From contig JAKZES010000002.1 of assembly GCA_022548915.1 (NCBI GenBank), positions 204,167-268,166 on the forward strand: a stretch of DNA of 64,000 bases, written 5' to 3'. This DNA comes from Verrucomicrobiaceae bacterium E54. Its GTDB lineage: Bacteria > Verrucomicrobiota > Verrucomicrobiia > Verrucomicrobiales > Akkermansiaceae. Numbering within the stretch: the stretch's first letter is position 1; every line of letters starts with the position of its first letter. The position numbers were made by a program, and so were the translations under genes. Of the stretch, positions 17,458 to 25,947 are shown piece by piece. The notes beneath the pieces are model-generated. The model was not told the DNA's origin and did no database searches. It saw only the letters and a program-made list of their open reading frames with translations.

Positions 17458-20400
17458 TCAATCGGCATCCGCCACGCGCGCCCGCACGACGATGGGAATA
17501 TCGGCCTTCTCGAACTTGCGCATGTTCGTCCAGTCGATGCCGAGCTTGTCGAACTCTTCCCGCACCGCCATCAGGTCCCAGATAAACAACCGGCCATCCC
17601 GGCCCTCGGTTCCGATGAGGGTCCCGTCGCGACTGATCGCGAGTGGCCATTGCTTGTCGAAATTCGGCCGCGTCAGCGTGGTCATGGGCGTGGTCCGTGG
17701 ATTGAGCACCTTGAGTTCGTCGCGCTGATGCGAGACGGCAAGGGCCGTCCCCCGGGGGCTGAACACCATCCGGCCCGGGATGTCGGCCATGTGGTTGGCA
17801 ATCCGGAGATCGGGGAGCTCATCCCAGCCAGCCGACGGATCCCAGAAGCGGTAGTCGGTCGAGTTGCCGGTCGCCAGCAGCACGCGGCCATCCTCGAACA
17901 CCGGGGAAAAGGCAACACTGCCGGCAGTTGGCAGCGACGCGACCTCGCGTCCGTCGCCGAGGTCGAAGATCCTCACCTGCTCGGGGGCCGTGCTGCCGAC
18001 CGCGAGCCAACGACCCTCGAAGTCGACGTCGATCTTCGAGACATGAACCTCGTCGGAAAGGCGCTCGCTGGAGCCGTCCGCCGTCGAAATCCGCCAGATC
18101 CCCGTGTCACTGGCGGCGATCAGCGAGGAACCATCGGGCGTGAGGGCGAGCTGCCCGCAGGCGCCCGGCCGGCTGAACACCTCGCTCGGCCCGAAGTGGA
18201 TCTCCAGCCGCCCTTCGGCATCGGGCCGCAGCGCCAGGGAACGCCGCACGATGCCTTCCCGTCCGGCGATGTAGAGCCACTCGGGAGCAAACGCGAGACC
18301 GAGGGGCCGGGTCACCTCGGTGAAGCGCGCCAGGGCCGCACCACTGCGGTTCCAGACGATCACCGAGTCGTTTCCAGCCGTCGCCAGAGTCAGGCTGAAG
18401 GACCCGCGGGGGCCTTGGTGAATGTCCCATGCCGAGGCGAGGACCCCATCGCCACCCGGATGCCCGATCGCGCGGTGGCAGACTTCGGAATGCTGGATCT
18501 CCAGCTGGAACATCCGCTCCTCCCAGATGGCGGGACCGAGCTGCCTTCCATCGGGCGAGAATGAGAAGTCGCCGGCCCGCGCCTTGTAGGTGGAGAGCAG
18601 TGACCCATGGCGGCCATCCCACAGCCGGATCTCCCAATCGGTGCTGGCGGTGGCCAGCAGGCGGCCGTCGGCGCTCCAGGCGATCTGCTGAATGGCATCG
18701 AGGTGGCCCTGAAGCCGATGGGCCGATCGCGTCATGCCCGCTTCAAATATCGAGAGCTCCCCGTCGAGGTTGCCCATCGCCAGGCGACGACCGTCGGGAC
18801 TCCACTTCAACCGGGACGGCTGGAAGTTCATCGCTTCGTGGACCAGTTCTCCGGTGGCCCGGTCGATCAGGTGGAGGTGGGTGCCGCGATCCGGTCCGGT
18901 CAGGCTTTCCAGCCCGACCGCCAGCATCGTGCCGGCGGCCTGGAGACTGAGTGAAATTGGCGCCGCCGGAAGCGGCAGCGGCGCCTCAATCTCCCCCCCT
19001 TCCCAGTCGACAAAGCGGATCTGGTCGGCCTCGCCGAGCGCCAAGCCCCGGTGGTCCGGCAGAAGATCGCAGACCTGGCTCTCGATCCGGGTGGGCGGCA
19101 GCATGCAGCGGCCCTCGCGCCAGTCGACAACCTCGACCCGCCCCTCGCCGGGCGCCGCCACAATGACGAGGTAGCGTTGGTCCTCTCCACCGAACAAGAG
19201 CCGGCTGCCCTTGAGTCCAAGGCGGGTCGAAACGGTGGCGAGGACCGCCTCGTCGGGATGCGACCGGATCTCGACCCGCTCGGGTCCCCAGCCCAGCGCG
19301 CAGAGGCGGTGGCCGCCGTCGAAGGCGATCGGCAGCAGGGATTCCCCGAGCGGGCTGCCTTCGCCGTGCTTGGCCATGTCGGACCAGGCCAGGCAGGCAA
19401 GAGCCTCGTTCCGCAGGTCCTCGTCGATGGCGATCTCCGAAGCCTCGCCGATGGCCGCGAGGGAAGTACTACGCCACCCGGAGACGTGGGACAGCCGCTG
19501 CGCCTTGGCCTTGCCGATGAGGATCTCGCGGCGGGCCTCCCGCTCCGAACGATAGGCCGCGACACTCGCAAAGATCCCGATCACGAGTGCGAGAACCGTG
19601 CAGCAGGCGGCGATCACCGCGACGCGATTGCGCCGGACGAACTTGCCGACGCGGTAGGCGGTGCCGGGCGGACTGGCACTGACCGGCAAGCCGTCCATGA
19701 AGCGGCCGATGTCCATGGAGAATCCCTGGGCCGTGTCGTAGCGGCGCTGCCGGGATTTCTCGATGGACTTCAGGATGATCCAGTCGAGATCACCCCGCAG
19801 GTTCCGCTCCAGACGCGGCGGATCGGTCTGCCGGGCCGCCGCGATCTTCTTCCGCTGGTTCTCATCCAGTGAAGCAAAGTGAGCCGACGGCCTCGGGGCC
19901 TCGACCTCGCGGATGATGCGCCGCATCTCGTCGAAGCCACGGGTGACCAGCGCCTCCCGGCTGTGCGGCACGGTCCCTGCAAGAAGCTCGTGGAGAAGCA
20001 CGCCAAGCGAATAGATGTCGCTTCGGGTATCGACATCGATGGCGTTGAGTTCCGCCTGCTCGGGACTCATGTACTCCGGGGTGCCCACCAGCCGACCGAA
20101 CAGGGTGAAGAAGGTCTGTTCGGTGAGCTCGACCCCGATCGCCTTGGCGACACCGAAGTCGATGATCTTCGGACAGGCTTCACCGTCGTCGTCGCGATGG
20201 ACCAGGACGTTGCTGGGTTTCAGGTCGCGGTGGATGACGCCCTTCTGATGGGCGTGCTGAACGCCCACGCACACCCGTGAGAAAAGCTGGAGACGTTCCG
20301 GAAGGCTCAGGCGGTTCTTGTCACAAAAGGTTGTCAGCGGAAGGCCCTCGACGAACTCCATCACGAAATACGGCCGGCCCAGAGCGGTCGTCCCCGCGTC

Positions 20401-20766
20401 GTAGACCTTGGCGATGTGCGGGTGGTCCATCAGGGCGAGCGCCTGGCGTTCGGCCTCGAACCGGGCCACCACCTCCCGGGAGTCCATCCCGGGCTTGATG
20501 ACCTTCAGCGCGAGGGTGCGTCGCACCGGCTCCCTCTGCAGCGCACGGAAGACCACGCCGAAGCCCCCTTCCCCGATCTGCTCGAGGAGTTCGAAGCGGT
20601 CAATCACATCACCCGGCTTCTCGGCGATCGGGTCGAGACTCTCGTCCACCGGTTCGTCGATCCCGTCGAGACCGACCTTCAGAAAGCAGGCCGGGCAGTA
20701 ATCGCCCCGGGGGGAGGTCACCTGCTCGGCACCACAGTCGGGGCACCTTGAAGGACGGGAACTCAA
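17458..20766 (-). CDS. Membrane Ser/Thr protein kinase with N-terminal zinc ribbon and C-terminal WD40-like propeller
   Basis: 1102 residues. A zinc ribbon comes first (CPDC at 8-11, CPAC at 24-27), then a Hanks-type kinase domain: Gly loop GEGGFG 65-70, Lys88, HRDLKPSN 179-186, DFG 203-205, APE-equivalent GTPEYMSPEQ. A membrane segment follows near 395-420 (AVIAACCTVLALVIGIFASV). The remainder is a WD40-like propeller with clear blades such as HLDAIQQIAWSADGRLLATA and STDWEIRLWDGRHGSLLS. The propeller is probably extracytoplasmic and may sense a ligand. It converges with the ECF sigma-factor gene (4 bases between stops), suggesting one signalling unit. Confidence 0.95.
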   Translation of the reverse strand: MSSRPSRCPDCGAEQVTSPRGDYCPACFLKVGLDGIDEPVDESLDPIAEKPGDVIDRFELLEQIGEGGFGVVFRALQREPVRRTLALKVIKPGMDSREVVARFEAERQALALMDHPHIAKVYDAGTTALGRPYFVMEFVEGLPLTTFCDKNRLSLPERLQLFSRVCVGVQHAHQKGVIHRDLKPSNVLVHRDDDGEACPKIIDFGVAKAIGVELTEQTFFTLFGRLVGTPEYMSPEQAELNAIDVDTRSDIYSLGVLLHELLAGTVPHSREALVTRGFDEMRRIIREVEAPRPSAHFASLDENQRKKIAAARQTDPPRLERNLRGDLDWIILKSIEKSRQRRYDTAQGFSMDIGRFMDGLPVSASPPGTAYRVGKFVRRNRVAVIAACCTVLALVIGIFASVAAYRSEREARREILIGKAKAQRLSHVSGWRSTSLAAIGEASEIAIDEDLRNEALACLAWSDMAKHGEGSPLGESLLPIAFDGGHRLCALGWGPERVEIRSHPDEAVLATVSTRLGLKGSRLLFGGEDQRYLVIVAAPGEGRVEVVDWREGRCMLPPTRIESQVCDLLPDHRGLALGEADQIRFVDWEGGEIEAPLPLPAAPISLSLQAAGTMLAVGLESLTGPDRGTHLHLIDRATGELVHEAMNFQPSRLKWSPDGRRLAMGNLDGELSIFEAGMTRSAHRLQGHLDAIQQIAWSADGRLLATASTDWEIRLWDGRHGSLLSTYKARAGDFSFSPDGRQLGPAIWEERMFQLEIQHSEVCHRAIGHPGGDGVLASAWDIHQGPRGSFSLTLATAGNDSVIVWNRSGAALARFTEVTRPLGLAFAPEWLYIAGREGIVRRSLALRPDAEGRLEIHFGPSEVFSRPGACGQLALTPDGSSLIAASDTGIWRISTADGSSERLSDEVHVSKIDVDFEGRWLAVGSTAPEQVRIFDLGDGREVASLPTAGSVAFSPVFEDGRVLLATGNSTDYRFWDPSAGWDELPDLRIANHMADIPGRMVFSPRGTALAVSHQRDELKVLNPRTTPMTTLTRPNFDKQWPLAISRDGTLIGTEGRDGRLFIWDLMAVREEFDKLGIDWTNMRKFEKADIPIVVRARVADAD

Positions 20767-20933
20767 GGTTGCCAGACTAGGGCCCGGAAACGTCGAGGCA
20801 AGAAGATCCCCTTCCGGAAAAGGCGATAAGCGGCACCCGCCGCAAGCCGGACGGTTCCCGCGCCCCGGATTGGCCGGCTCCCCGGGGATTTTTCGCCTGT
20901 CCCGCCGCGCCTGCTGTGCTTTCTTTTCCGCCC

Positions 20934-22136
20934 ATGGCGACCACCACCCTGCCAGACGCGACCGGACACTTCGGAGAGTTCGGCGGCATGTTCGTGCCCG
21001 AGACGCTGATGACGCCGCTCGAGGAGCTGTCGAAGGCCTATGATGAAGCCCGGGCGGATCCCGCGTTCCAGGCCGAGCTCGACCACCTGCTCGGCGACTA
21101 CTGCGGGCGCCCGACCCCGCTCTACTTCGCCGAGCACTGGACCGAGAAGCTCGGTGGGGCGAAAATCTACCTCAAGCGCGAGGACCTGCTCCACACCGGT
21201 GCCCACAAGATCAACAACGCCATCGGCCAGATCCTGCTGGCCAAGCGGCTCGGCAAGACCCGCATCATCGCCGAAACCGGCGCCGGCCAGCACGGCGTGG
21301 CGACCGCCACCGTGTGCGCCCGCTTCGGCATGGAGTGCGTCGTTTACATGGGCGCGGTGGACATGGAGCGCCAGGCGCTGAACGTCGCCCGCATGCGGCT
21401 GATGGGCGCCGAGGTCCGCGCCGTGACCGCCGGCCAGGCGACGCTCAAGGAGGCGGTCAACGAGGCGATGCGCGACTGGGTCGCCAGCTTCGAGCACACC
21501 CACTACATCCTCGGCTCAGCCCTCGGTTCGCATCCCTTCCCGATGATGGTCCGCGACTTCCACCGGGTGATCGGCGTCGAGTCCCGCCGACAGATCCTCG
21601 AAAAGGAAGGCCGCCTGCCCGACCTGCTGGTGGCCTGCGTCGGCGGCGGATCGAATGCGATCGGACTGTTCCATCCCTTCCTCGACGACGAAAACGTCCG
21701 CATGGTCGGCGTCGAGGCTGGTGGCGACGGCATCGTGCCGGAACGCCACGCGGCCCGCTTCCAGGGCGGCAAGCTCGGCGTACTCCAGGGCACCAAGACC
21801 TGGCTGCTGGCCAACGACGACGGCCAGATCGAGCTGACCCACTCGGTTTCGGCGGGTCTCGACTACGCCGCGATCGGACCCGAGCACGCCTACCTGCAGA
21901 ACATCGGCCGTGTCGAGTACACCTACGCCACCGATGCCGAAACGCTCGCCGCCTTCCGCGAGCTTGCCGAGGTCGAGGGCATCCTTCCCGCGCTCGAGAG
22001 TGCGCATGCGATGGCCTACGTCTCGAAGATCGCGCCCAGCCTGCCGAAGGATTCCATCCTCATCGCCAACCTCTCCGGTCGCGGCGACAAGGATGTCGAG
22101 CAGGCCGCGAAATACCTGCTCGGAGACGATTCTTGA
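20934..22136 (+). CDS. trpB: Tryptophan synthase beta chain
   Basis: PLP enzyme joining indole and serine to make tryptophan. 400 residues from ATG 20934 ([20 protein letters not shown]), the normal TrpB1 length. The PLP lysine is Lys92 in [10 protein letters not shown]; the phosphate-binding loop is [10 protein letters not shown]; the catalytic region [13 protein letters not shown] is intact. An ATG 18 bases upstream (MLSFPP) is possible but not conserved in the family. trpA is not adjacent, so the trp genes are probably scattered, as in many PVC genomes. Confidence 0.97.
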   Translation: MATTTLPDATGHFGEFGGMFVPETLMTPLEELSKAYDEARADPAFQAELDHLLGDYCGRPTPLYFAEHWTEKLGGAKIYLKREDLLHTGAHKINNAIGQILLAKRLGKTRIIAETGAGQHGVATATVCARFGMECVVYMGAVDMERQALNVARMRLMGAEVRAVTAGQATLKEAVNEAMRDWVASFEHTHYILGSALGSHPFPMMVRDFHRVIGVESRRQILEKEGRLPDLLVACVGGGSNAIGLFHPFLDDENVRMVGVEAGGDGIVPERHAARFQGGKLGVLQGTKTWLLANDDGQIELTHSVSAGLDYAAIGPEHAYLQNIGRVEYTYATDAETLAAFRELAEVEGILPALESAHAMAYVSKIAPSLPKDSILIANLSGRGDKDVEQAAKYLLGDDS

Positions 22137-22171
22137 TTTGCCCCCCGGCGCTTAACGTGCTTCCTGATTCG

Positions 22172-23374
22172 ATGCACAGCAACGGGAGGGCTTGGGCTTT
22201 CGTAACTTGGCGGTTTCTCCTTCTGCTGCTGGCTCCCGCCGCCGCAGCCTCCGACGGTGACCTCTTCCGTCGCATCGACACCCCCCTGCACACGATTTCC
22301 TGCACCTGTTCCAGCTGCGGGGCGGCGCAAAGTGCGGGCTCGGATTTTACCTTGGAACCAGCGGGAGGAGCCATCTCCCCTTCCGGCCTGATCGTGGAGC
22401 CCTCGAGTGGTGCCTTCGACATCATTATCAATCCCAATCAGGACCTTCTCAACAACGCACCCGCACTCGCTGCCTTCGAGCGTGCCGCGGCGACCTGGGA
22501 AAGCCTGATTTCGGATCCTATCACGGTCACCCTCGACGCGAATCTTGCCAGCCTCGGCACCGGGATCCTGGGCTCGGCCAGCTCGGTCCTGTTGACCGGA
22601 GGCTACGACACGATCCGCAACCGGATGGTGGCCGATGCTTTCTTCGAAGCGGACGACGCCGTTGTCGCCGCTCTGCCCACCTTCGCCCAGTCGAACTTCA
22701 CGACACCGGCTGGATTTTCCACCTCCAGCAGCCTGACCGCCAACAAGGCCGCCCTCAAGGCGATGGGCTTCACCGGGCTCGACACCTCGTTCGGCGCCGC
22801 CGACGCCACCATCACCTTCAGCACGAACTTCGCTTTCGATTTCGACAATTCGGACGGCGTGGGTGCCGGACTGTTCGACTTCGAGACCATCGCCCTTCAC
22901 GAGATCGGGCACGCCCTCGGCTTCACCTCGACCGTGGACACCGTCGATTCCCTCTCGGCCCAGAACACCCCGGGCGAGGTCACTCCCCGCGTTCTGGACC
23001 TCTTCCGTTTCGCCGCCGGCACCGAACCTGGAGACGCCACCAGCTTCACCACCGCGACGCGGATGCTCGAACCGGGGGTTGAGGCCACCTTTTCCGATAC
23101 CGTCCTTGAGGGAGCCATGTCGACCGGCCGAAATACCGGCGACGGCCAGCAGGCCAGCCACTGGAAGGACAACAACCTGACGGGTCTGCCGCTCATCGGG
23201 GTCATGGATCCGACGTTGGCACCACAACAGGTGGAGGGCCTGAGCCTGCTGGACCTGCGGACACTCGACGTGATCGGCTACGACATTTCCTTCGTGCCGG
23301 AGCCCTCGTCGCTCTGGCTCGCGCTCGGCGGCCTCGTGCTTTGCCTGAGGCGTCGCCGTGGCCATGGATGCTGA
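22172..23374 (+). CDS. PEP-CTERM-anchored zinc metalloprotease (NF038122-like)
   Basis: 400 residues. After a hydrophobic N-terminus (residues about 8-26, WAFVTWRFLLLLLAPAAAAS) there is a predicted metzincin-like protease domain with the zinc-binding HEIGHALGF at 243-251 (HExxHxxGF). The C-terminus has the PEP-CTERM sorting signal: VPEPSS, a hydrophobic helix (LWLALGGLVLCL) and RRRR, so the protein is expected to be processed by an exosortase at the cell surface. A Cys-containing segment CTCSSCGAAQSAG follows the signal region. No exosortase gene is nearby. Confidence 0.88.
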   Translation: MHSNGRAWAFVTWRFLLLLLAPAAAASDGDLFRRIDTPLHTISCTCSSCGAAQSAGSDFTLEPAGGAISPSGLIVEPSSGAFDIIINPNQDLLNNAPALAAFERAAATWESLISDPITVTLDANLASLGTGILGSASSVLLTGGYDTIRNRMVADAFFEADDAVVAALPTFAQSNFTTPAGFSTSSSLTANKAALKAMGFTGLDTSFGAADATITFSTNFAFDFDNSDGVGAGLFDFETIALHEIGHALGFTSTVDTVDSLSAQNTPGEVTPRVLDLFRFAAGTEPGDATSFTTATRMLEPGVEATFSDTVLEGAMSTGRNTGDGQQASHWKDNNLTGLPLIGVMDPTLAPQQVEGLSLLDLRTLDVIGYDISFVPEPSSLWLALGGLVLCLRRRRGHGC

Positions 23375-24173
23375 GGAAAATTTCGCAAGCAGTCAGGACA
23401 CAACGCCCCGCAAGCGGTCGCTTCTGGCGTTCTGGCTTCTCGGTCTCGCCACGATCGCGGTGCTGTGGGCGGTGAGCATCGGCTGGCTGCTGATTCAGTC
23501 GCCCGAGGCGCCACCTGCCGGACCACGTTCGCCGGTGGTCGAGGCACCCGCCGGGCCCGAGGCCATCGCCATGGCCGAAGCGGCATGGAATGCCTTCGTT
23601 GAGGCGGAAGACCTGCGCCAACGTCAGGCACTCGTGCTGAATCCGGAGCAGGTCGCGCCGATGATGGAGGATTATCATGAGGTGCGGGGACATCCGTGGC
23701 CGACGATGAGCACCCGCTCCCCGGGGCGTGAGATCCAGCGCAACGGGCTGCCGGTCGTCGTCCTTGAAGTCGAGGACTTCGGCGGGCGGGTTTATCCGGT
23801 GGCGATCGGCTGGGACGGCCGGCGTTACGCCGTCGATTGGGAAAGCCTCACGGCCTATGGCACGATGGACTGGGCCCAATTGCTGGAGCGCCGCCCGCAG
23901 GCCCGCCAGACCTTGCGCCTCTACCTCGGGCGGCTTCCCGAAGAACTGCAGCCTCCACCCTCCATTGCGGCCGGCCATACCTTCATCCGAATGGAACATC
24001 GCGATTCACCCACGACCGCCCCGCTCGCTGTCCCTCCCCAACTCGTTCATGGGATCCTGCCGATGATCGAAGGGCGACGCGTGCCCTGCACCATTGAAGT
24101 GGCGTGGAACCCGGATCTCCAAGCCTTCGTGCTCCAGCGGCTGGTCCGCCAGGGGTGGAGTTCGGCGTTCTGA
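23364..24173 (+). CDS. Membrane-anchored hypothetical protein
   Basis: 269 residues from ATG 23364, overlapping the metalloprotease gene by 11 bases; a GTG 6 bases earlier is also possible. One membrane segment (residues about 21-45, LLAFWLLGLATIAVLWAVSI) is followed by a Pro-rich linker and a soluble domain. The segment from EAAWNAFVEAEDLRQRQALV to MMEDYHEVRG resembles the helical start of small NTF2-like domains of verrucomicrobial membrane proteins, followed by beta strands (LPVVVLEVEDFGGRVYPVAI). I do not recognise a named family. Coupled to the protease gene by overlap, but no functional link is evident. Confidence 0.7.
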   Translation: MDAEENFASSQDTTPRKRSLLAFWLLGLATIAVLWAVSIGWLLIQSPEAPPAGPRSPVVEAPAGPEAIAMAEAAWNAFVEAEDLRQRQALVLNPEQVAPMMEDYHEVRGHPWPTMSTRSPGREIQRNGLPVVVLEVEDFGGRVYPVAIGWDGRRYAVDWESLTAYGTMDWAQLLERRPQARQTLRLYLGRLPEELQPPPSIAAGHTFIRMEHRDSPTTAPLAVPPQLVHGILPMIEGRRVPCTIEVAWNPDLQAFVLQRLVRQGWSSAF

Positions 24174-24185
24174 GCGGGATTCCCC

Positions 24186-24434
24186 TCAGCCTCTCCACCA
24201 GTCCTCCTTGCGTTCCCACGGCTGGCGTGAGGCGCTCTCGTCAACCGGTCCGGCCTTCTCCGGTTTGCGATCCTCCTCGGCGACCTCCTTGATGAGCTTC
24301 TCCACCTCGCACTCGTCGGCCTTGCCCCGCCGGAAGACCATCACGACGATCAACAGCACGCAGCCGAAGGACAGCGCGAGCACCACCAGCATGGTGATGG
24401 CCAACGCGTCGGACTCGTTGAACGCGCCGGTCAT
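24186..24434 (-). CDS. Small single-pass membrane protein
   Basis: 82 residues. A single hydrophobic helix (AITMLVVLALSFGCVLLIVV, then MVF) is followed by a charged cytosolic tail (EVEKLIKEVAEEDRKPEKAG) ending in WERKEDWWRG. Its start shares one base with the stop of the upstream acetyltransferase gene (TGATG), so it is translationally coupled. Function unknown. Confidence 0.7.
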   Translation of the reverse strand: MTGAFNESDALAITMLVVLALSFGCVLLIVVMVFRRGKADECEVEKLIKEVAEEDRKPEKAGPVDESASRQPWERKEDWWRG

Positions 24435-24937
24435 CAGGAAAGCTCGATCACCCGCCGCATCGGGATCATGTTCGAGTATTCAAAGCCGTACTTGCGGAAG
24501 AAATTCTGCGACTCCGCCGAGATCTTGTCGGTGAGGATCGTGATCCGCCGGAAGTCCTTCTGTTTCGCAAACTCGACCACGTGCTGGAGCAGTTGGCCGC
24601 CGTAGCCCTGCCCGCGGTGGTCGGGGTGGATGACCACGTCCTCCATCTGGATCACGAAGCCACCCATGGCGGTCGAAATCGTGAACAGCAGGTTGACCAT
24701 GCCGACGATCCGGTGGCCGTTTCGCAAAACAAAGATCCGCCCGCGCGAGGGCTGCTCGAGGATAAGGCCGAGCCCCCGCTCCTGGGCGGCCGGGTCCGGC
24801 TGATACTCGCCCTGGAGCCGGAAAAGCTCCATCACCAGCTCGACCAGCTCCGGAAGGTCCTCGATGGTCGCGGCTTCCACCCGCGGGGCGTCACTGACGG
24901 CGGGCGGCGGAGCCGGAGCAAAGGCGGAATCAGTCAT
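24434..24937 (-). CDS. GNAT-family N-acetyltransferase
   Basis: Probable acetyl-CoA-dependent acetyltransferase; substrate unknown. 167 residues from ATG 24937 (MTDSAFAPAPPPAVSDAPRV). The GNAT acetyl-CoA signature is seen in VVIHPDHRGQGYGGQLLQHV (motif A, Q/RxxGxG/A), followed by a conserved AESQNFFRKYGFEYSN (motif B). A start 60 bases upstream would extend into a low-complexity stretch and the promoter side of rpmH. Divergent from the rpmH cluster. Confidence 0.9.
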   Translation of the reverse strand: MTDSAFAPAPPPAVSDAPRVEAATIEDLPELVELVMELFRLQGEYQPDPAAQERGLGLILEQPSRGRIFVLRNGHRIVGMVNLLFTISTAMGGFVIQMEDVVIHPDHRGQGYGGQLLQHVVEFAKQKDFRRITILTDKISAESQNFFRKYGFEYSNMIPMRRVIELS

Positions 24938-25027
24938 CCCCGGAGTCTGGCACGGTGGCTCGCGGGTGGCACGCCCTTTCCGTCCCCCGCAGCGCAAAAA
25001 ATTTGTAATTCCGGCCCGATTGGCGGA

Positions 25028-25055
25028 TTGACAAGGGTCGGTCTGTCCCTAGAGT
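25028..25055 (+). promoter_or_regulatory. Sigma-70-like promoter for rpmH-rnpA-yidD-yidC
   Basis: TTGACA (25028-25033) and TAGAGT (25050-25055) are separated by 16 bases and lie about 45 bases before the rpmH start, in the most AT-rich part of the intergenic region. Confidence 0.55.
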
Positions 25056-25097
25056 GCCCGCCCGCTCCGCTGAGGGGCGAATTCCATCTCCACTGCC

Positions 25098-25280
25098 ATG
25101 AAACGCACCTACCAGCCCTCCAAGCGTGTCCGCAAGCGCCAGCACGGATTCCGCGCCCGCATGGCAACCAAAGCCGGCCGCGGCATCTTGCGCAACCGCC
25201 GCCGGAAAGGCCGCAAGCGGCTCCTGCCCAAGGGCGCCGAGCTCCACTACGAGCGGCACACCACCCAGCACGGCCGCTGA
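25098..25280 (+). CDS. rpmH: Ribosomal protein bL34
   Basis: 60 residues, strongly basic. The start [20 protein letters not shown] is the canonical bL34 N-terminus, and the core [20 protein letters not shown] is intact. The C-terminus is longer than the 44-46 residues of most bL34 proteins (extra [18 protein letters not shown]). First gene of the conserved rpmH-rnpA-yidD-yidC cluster; dnaA is not upstream. Confidence 0.97.
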   Translation: MKRTYQPSKRVRKRQHGFRARMATKAGRGILRNRRRKGRKRLLPKGAELHYERHTTQHGR

Positions 25281-25300
25281 AGAGCCGCCGCTTCCGGGCC

Positions 25301-25663
25301 ATGCGCCTCTCGCGGAAGCACAGCATGACGCAACGGGCCGACTTTTCGACGGTCCGCCAAAACGGTCGCGCGAAAGCCGGCCGTTTCGTCGTCTTGAGCA
25401 CCCTCGAGGAGCCCGGGCTCGAACACCTGATGGTGGGCATCATCACCACCCGCAAGGTCGGCAAGGCCCACGACCGCAACCGCGTCCGGCGCCGCATCCG
25501 CGCCATCATCAGCCGGCACGGCGACCATCTCGACGGCCAACGGCGCTTTCTGGTCACCATCCCCCGCCCCGGCTGCGCCGACGCGACCTACGCCGAACTG
25601 GAAAAGGACTGGCTCAAACAGGCACGCCGGCTGTCGCTGCTGCCGCAACCCGGCGAATCGTGA
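25301..25663 (+). CDS. rnpA: Ribonuclease P protein component
   Basis: Protein cofactor of RNase P, helping bind and process pre-tRNA 5' leaders. 120 residues from ATG 25301 ([20 protein letters not shown]). The family signature RNRVRRRIR, with [10 protein letters not shown] before it, is intact, as are the FVVLSTLEE and ITTRKVGKA strands. The RNA subunit gene (rnpB) was not seen in the window. The gene lies 20 bases after rpmH and overlaps the yidD start by 4 bases. Confidence 0.95.
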   Translation: MRLSRKHSMTQRADFSTVRQNGRAKAGRFVVLSTLEEPGLEHLMVGIITTRKVGKAHDRNRVRRRIRAIISRHGDHLDGQRRFLVTIPRPGCADATYAELEKDWLKQARRLSLLPQPGES

Positions 25664-25923
25664 CCTTTCTCATCCGCGTCCTGATCCGCTTCTACCAGCG
25701 CCTGATCAGCCCGGTGCTGCACGCGCTTGGGGGGCCTCTCACCGGATGCCGCTTCGAGCCGACCTGCTCGCACTATTTTCTCCAGGCGGTGGAGGTCCAC
25801 GGCCCGTGGAAAGGCTCCTGGCTGGGGATCTGCCGGATTTTCCGCTGTCATCCGTGGGGCGGCCATGGTTATGACCCCGTGCCGCCGCGCCGGGGGGAGA
25901 ATGACCCGCCCGCCAAGGACTGA
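25660..25923 (+). CDS. yidD: Membrane protein insertion efficiency factor YidD
   Basis: 87 residues from a GTG at 25660 that overlaps the rnpA stop (GTGA). The family pattern is complete: [57 protein letters not shown], with the conserved cysteines. YidD is a small membrane-associated protein that assists YidC-dependent insertion. No ATG is available near the conserved N-terminus, so GTG is the likely start. Confidence 0.93.
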   Translation: MTFLIRVLIRFYQRLISPVLHALGGPLTGCRFEPTCSHYFLQAVEVHGPWKGSWLGICRIFRCHPWGGHGYDPVPPRRGENDPPAKD

Positions 25924-25947
25924 AGGCGACCCCCGATTTTCCTCATC

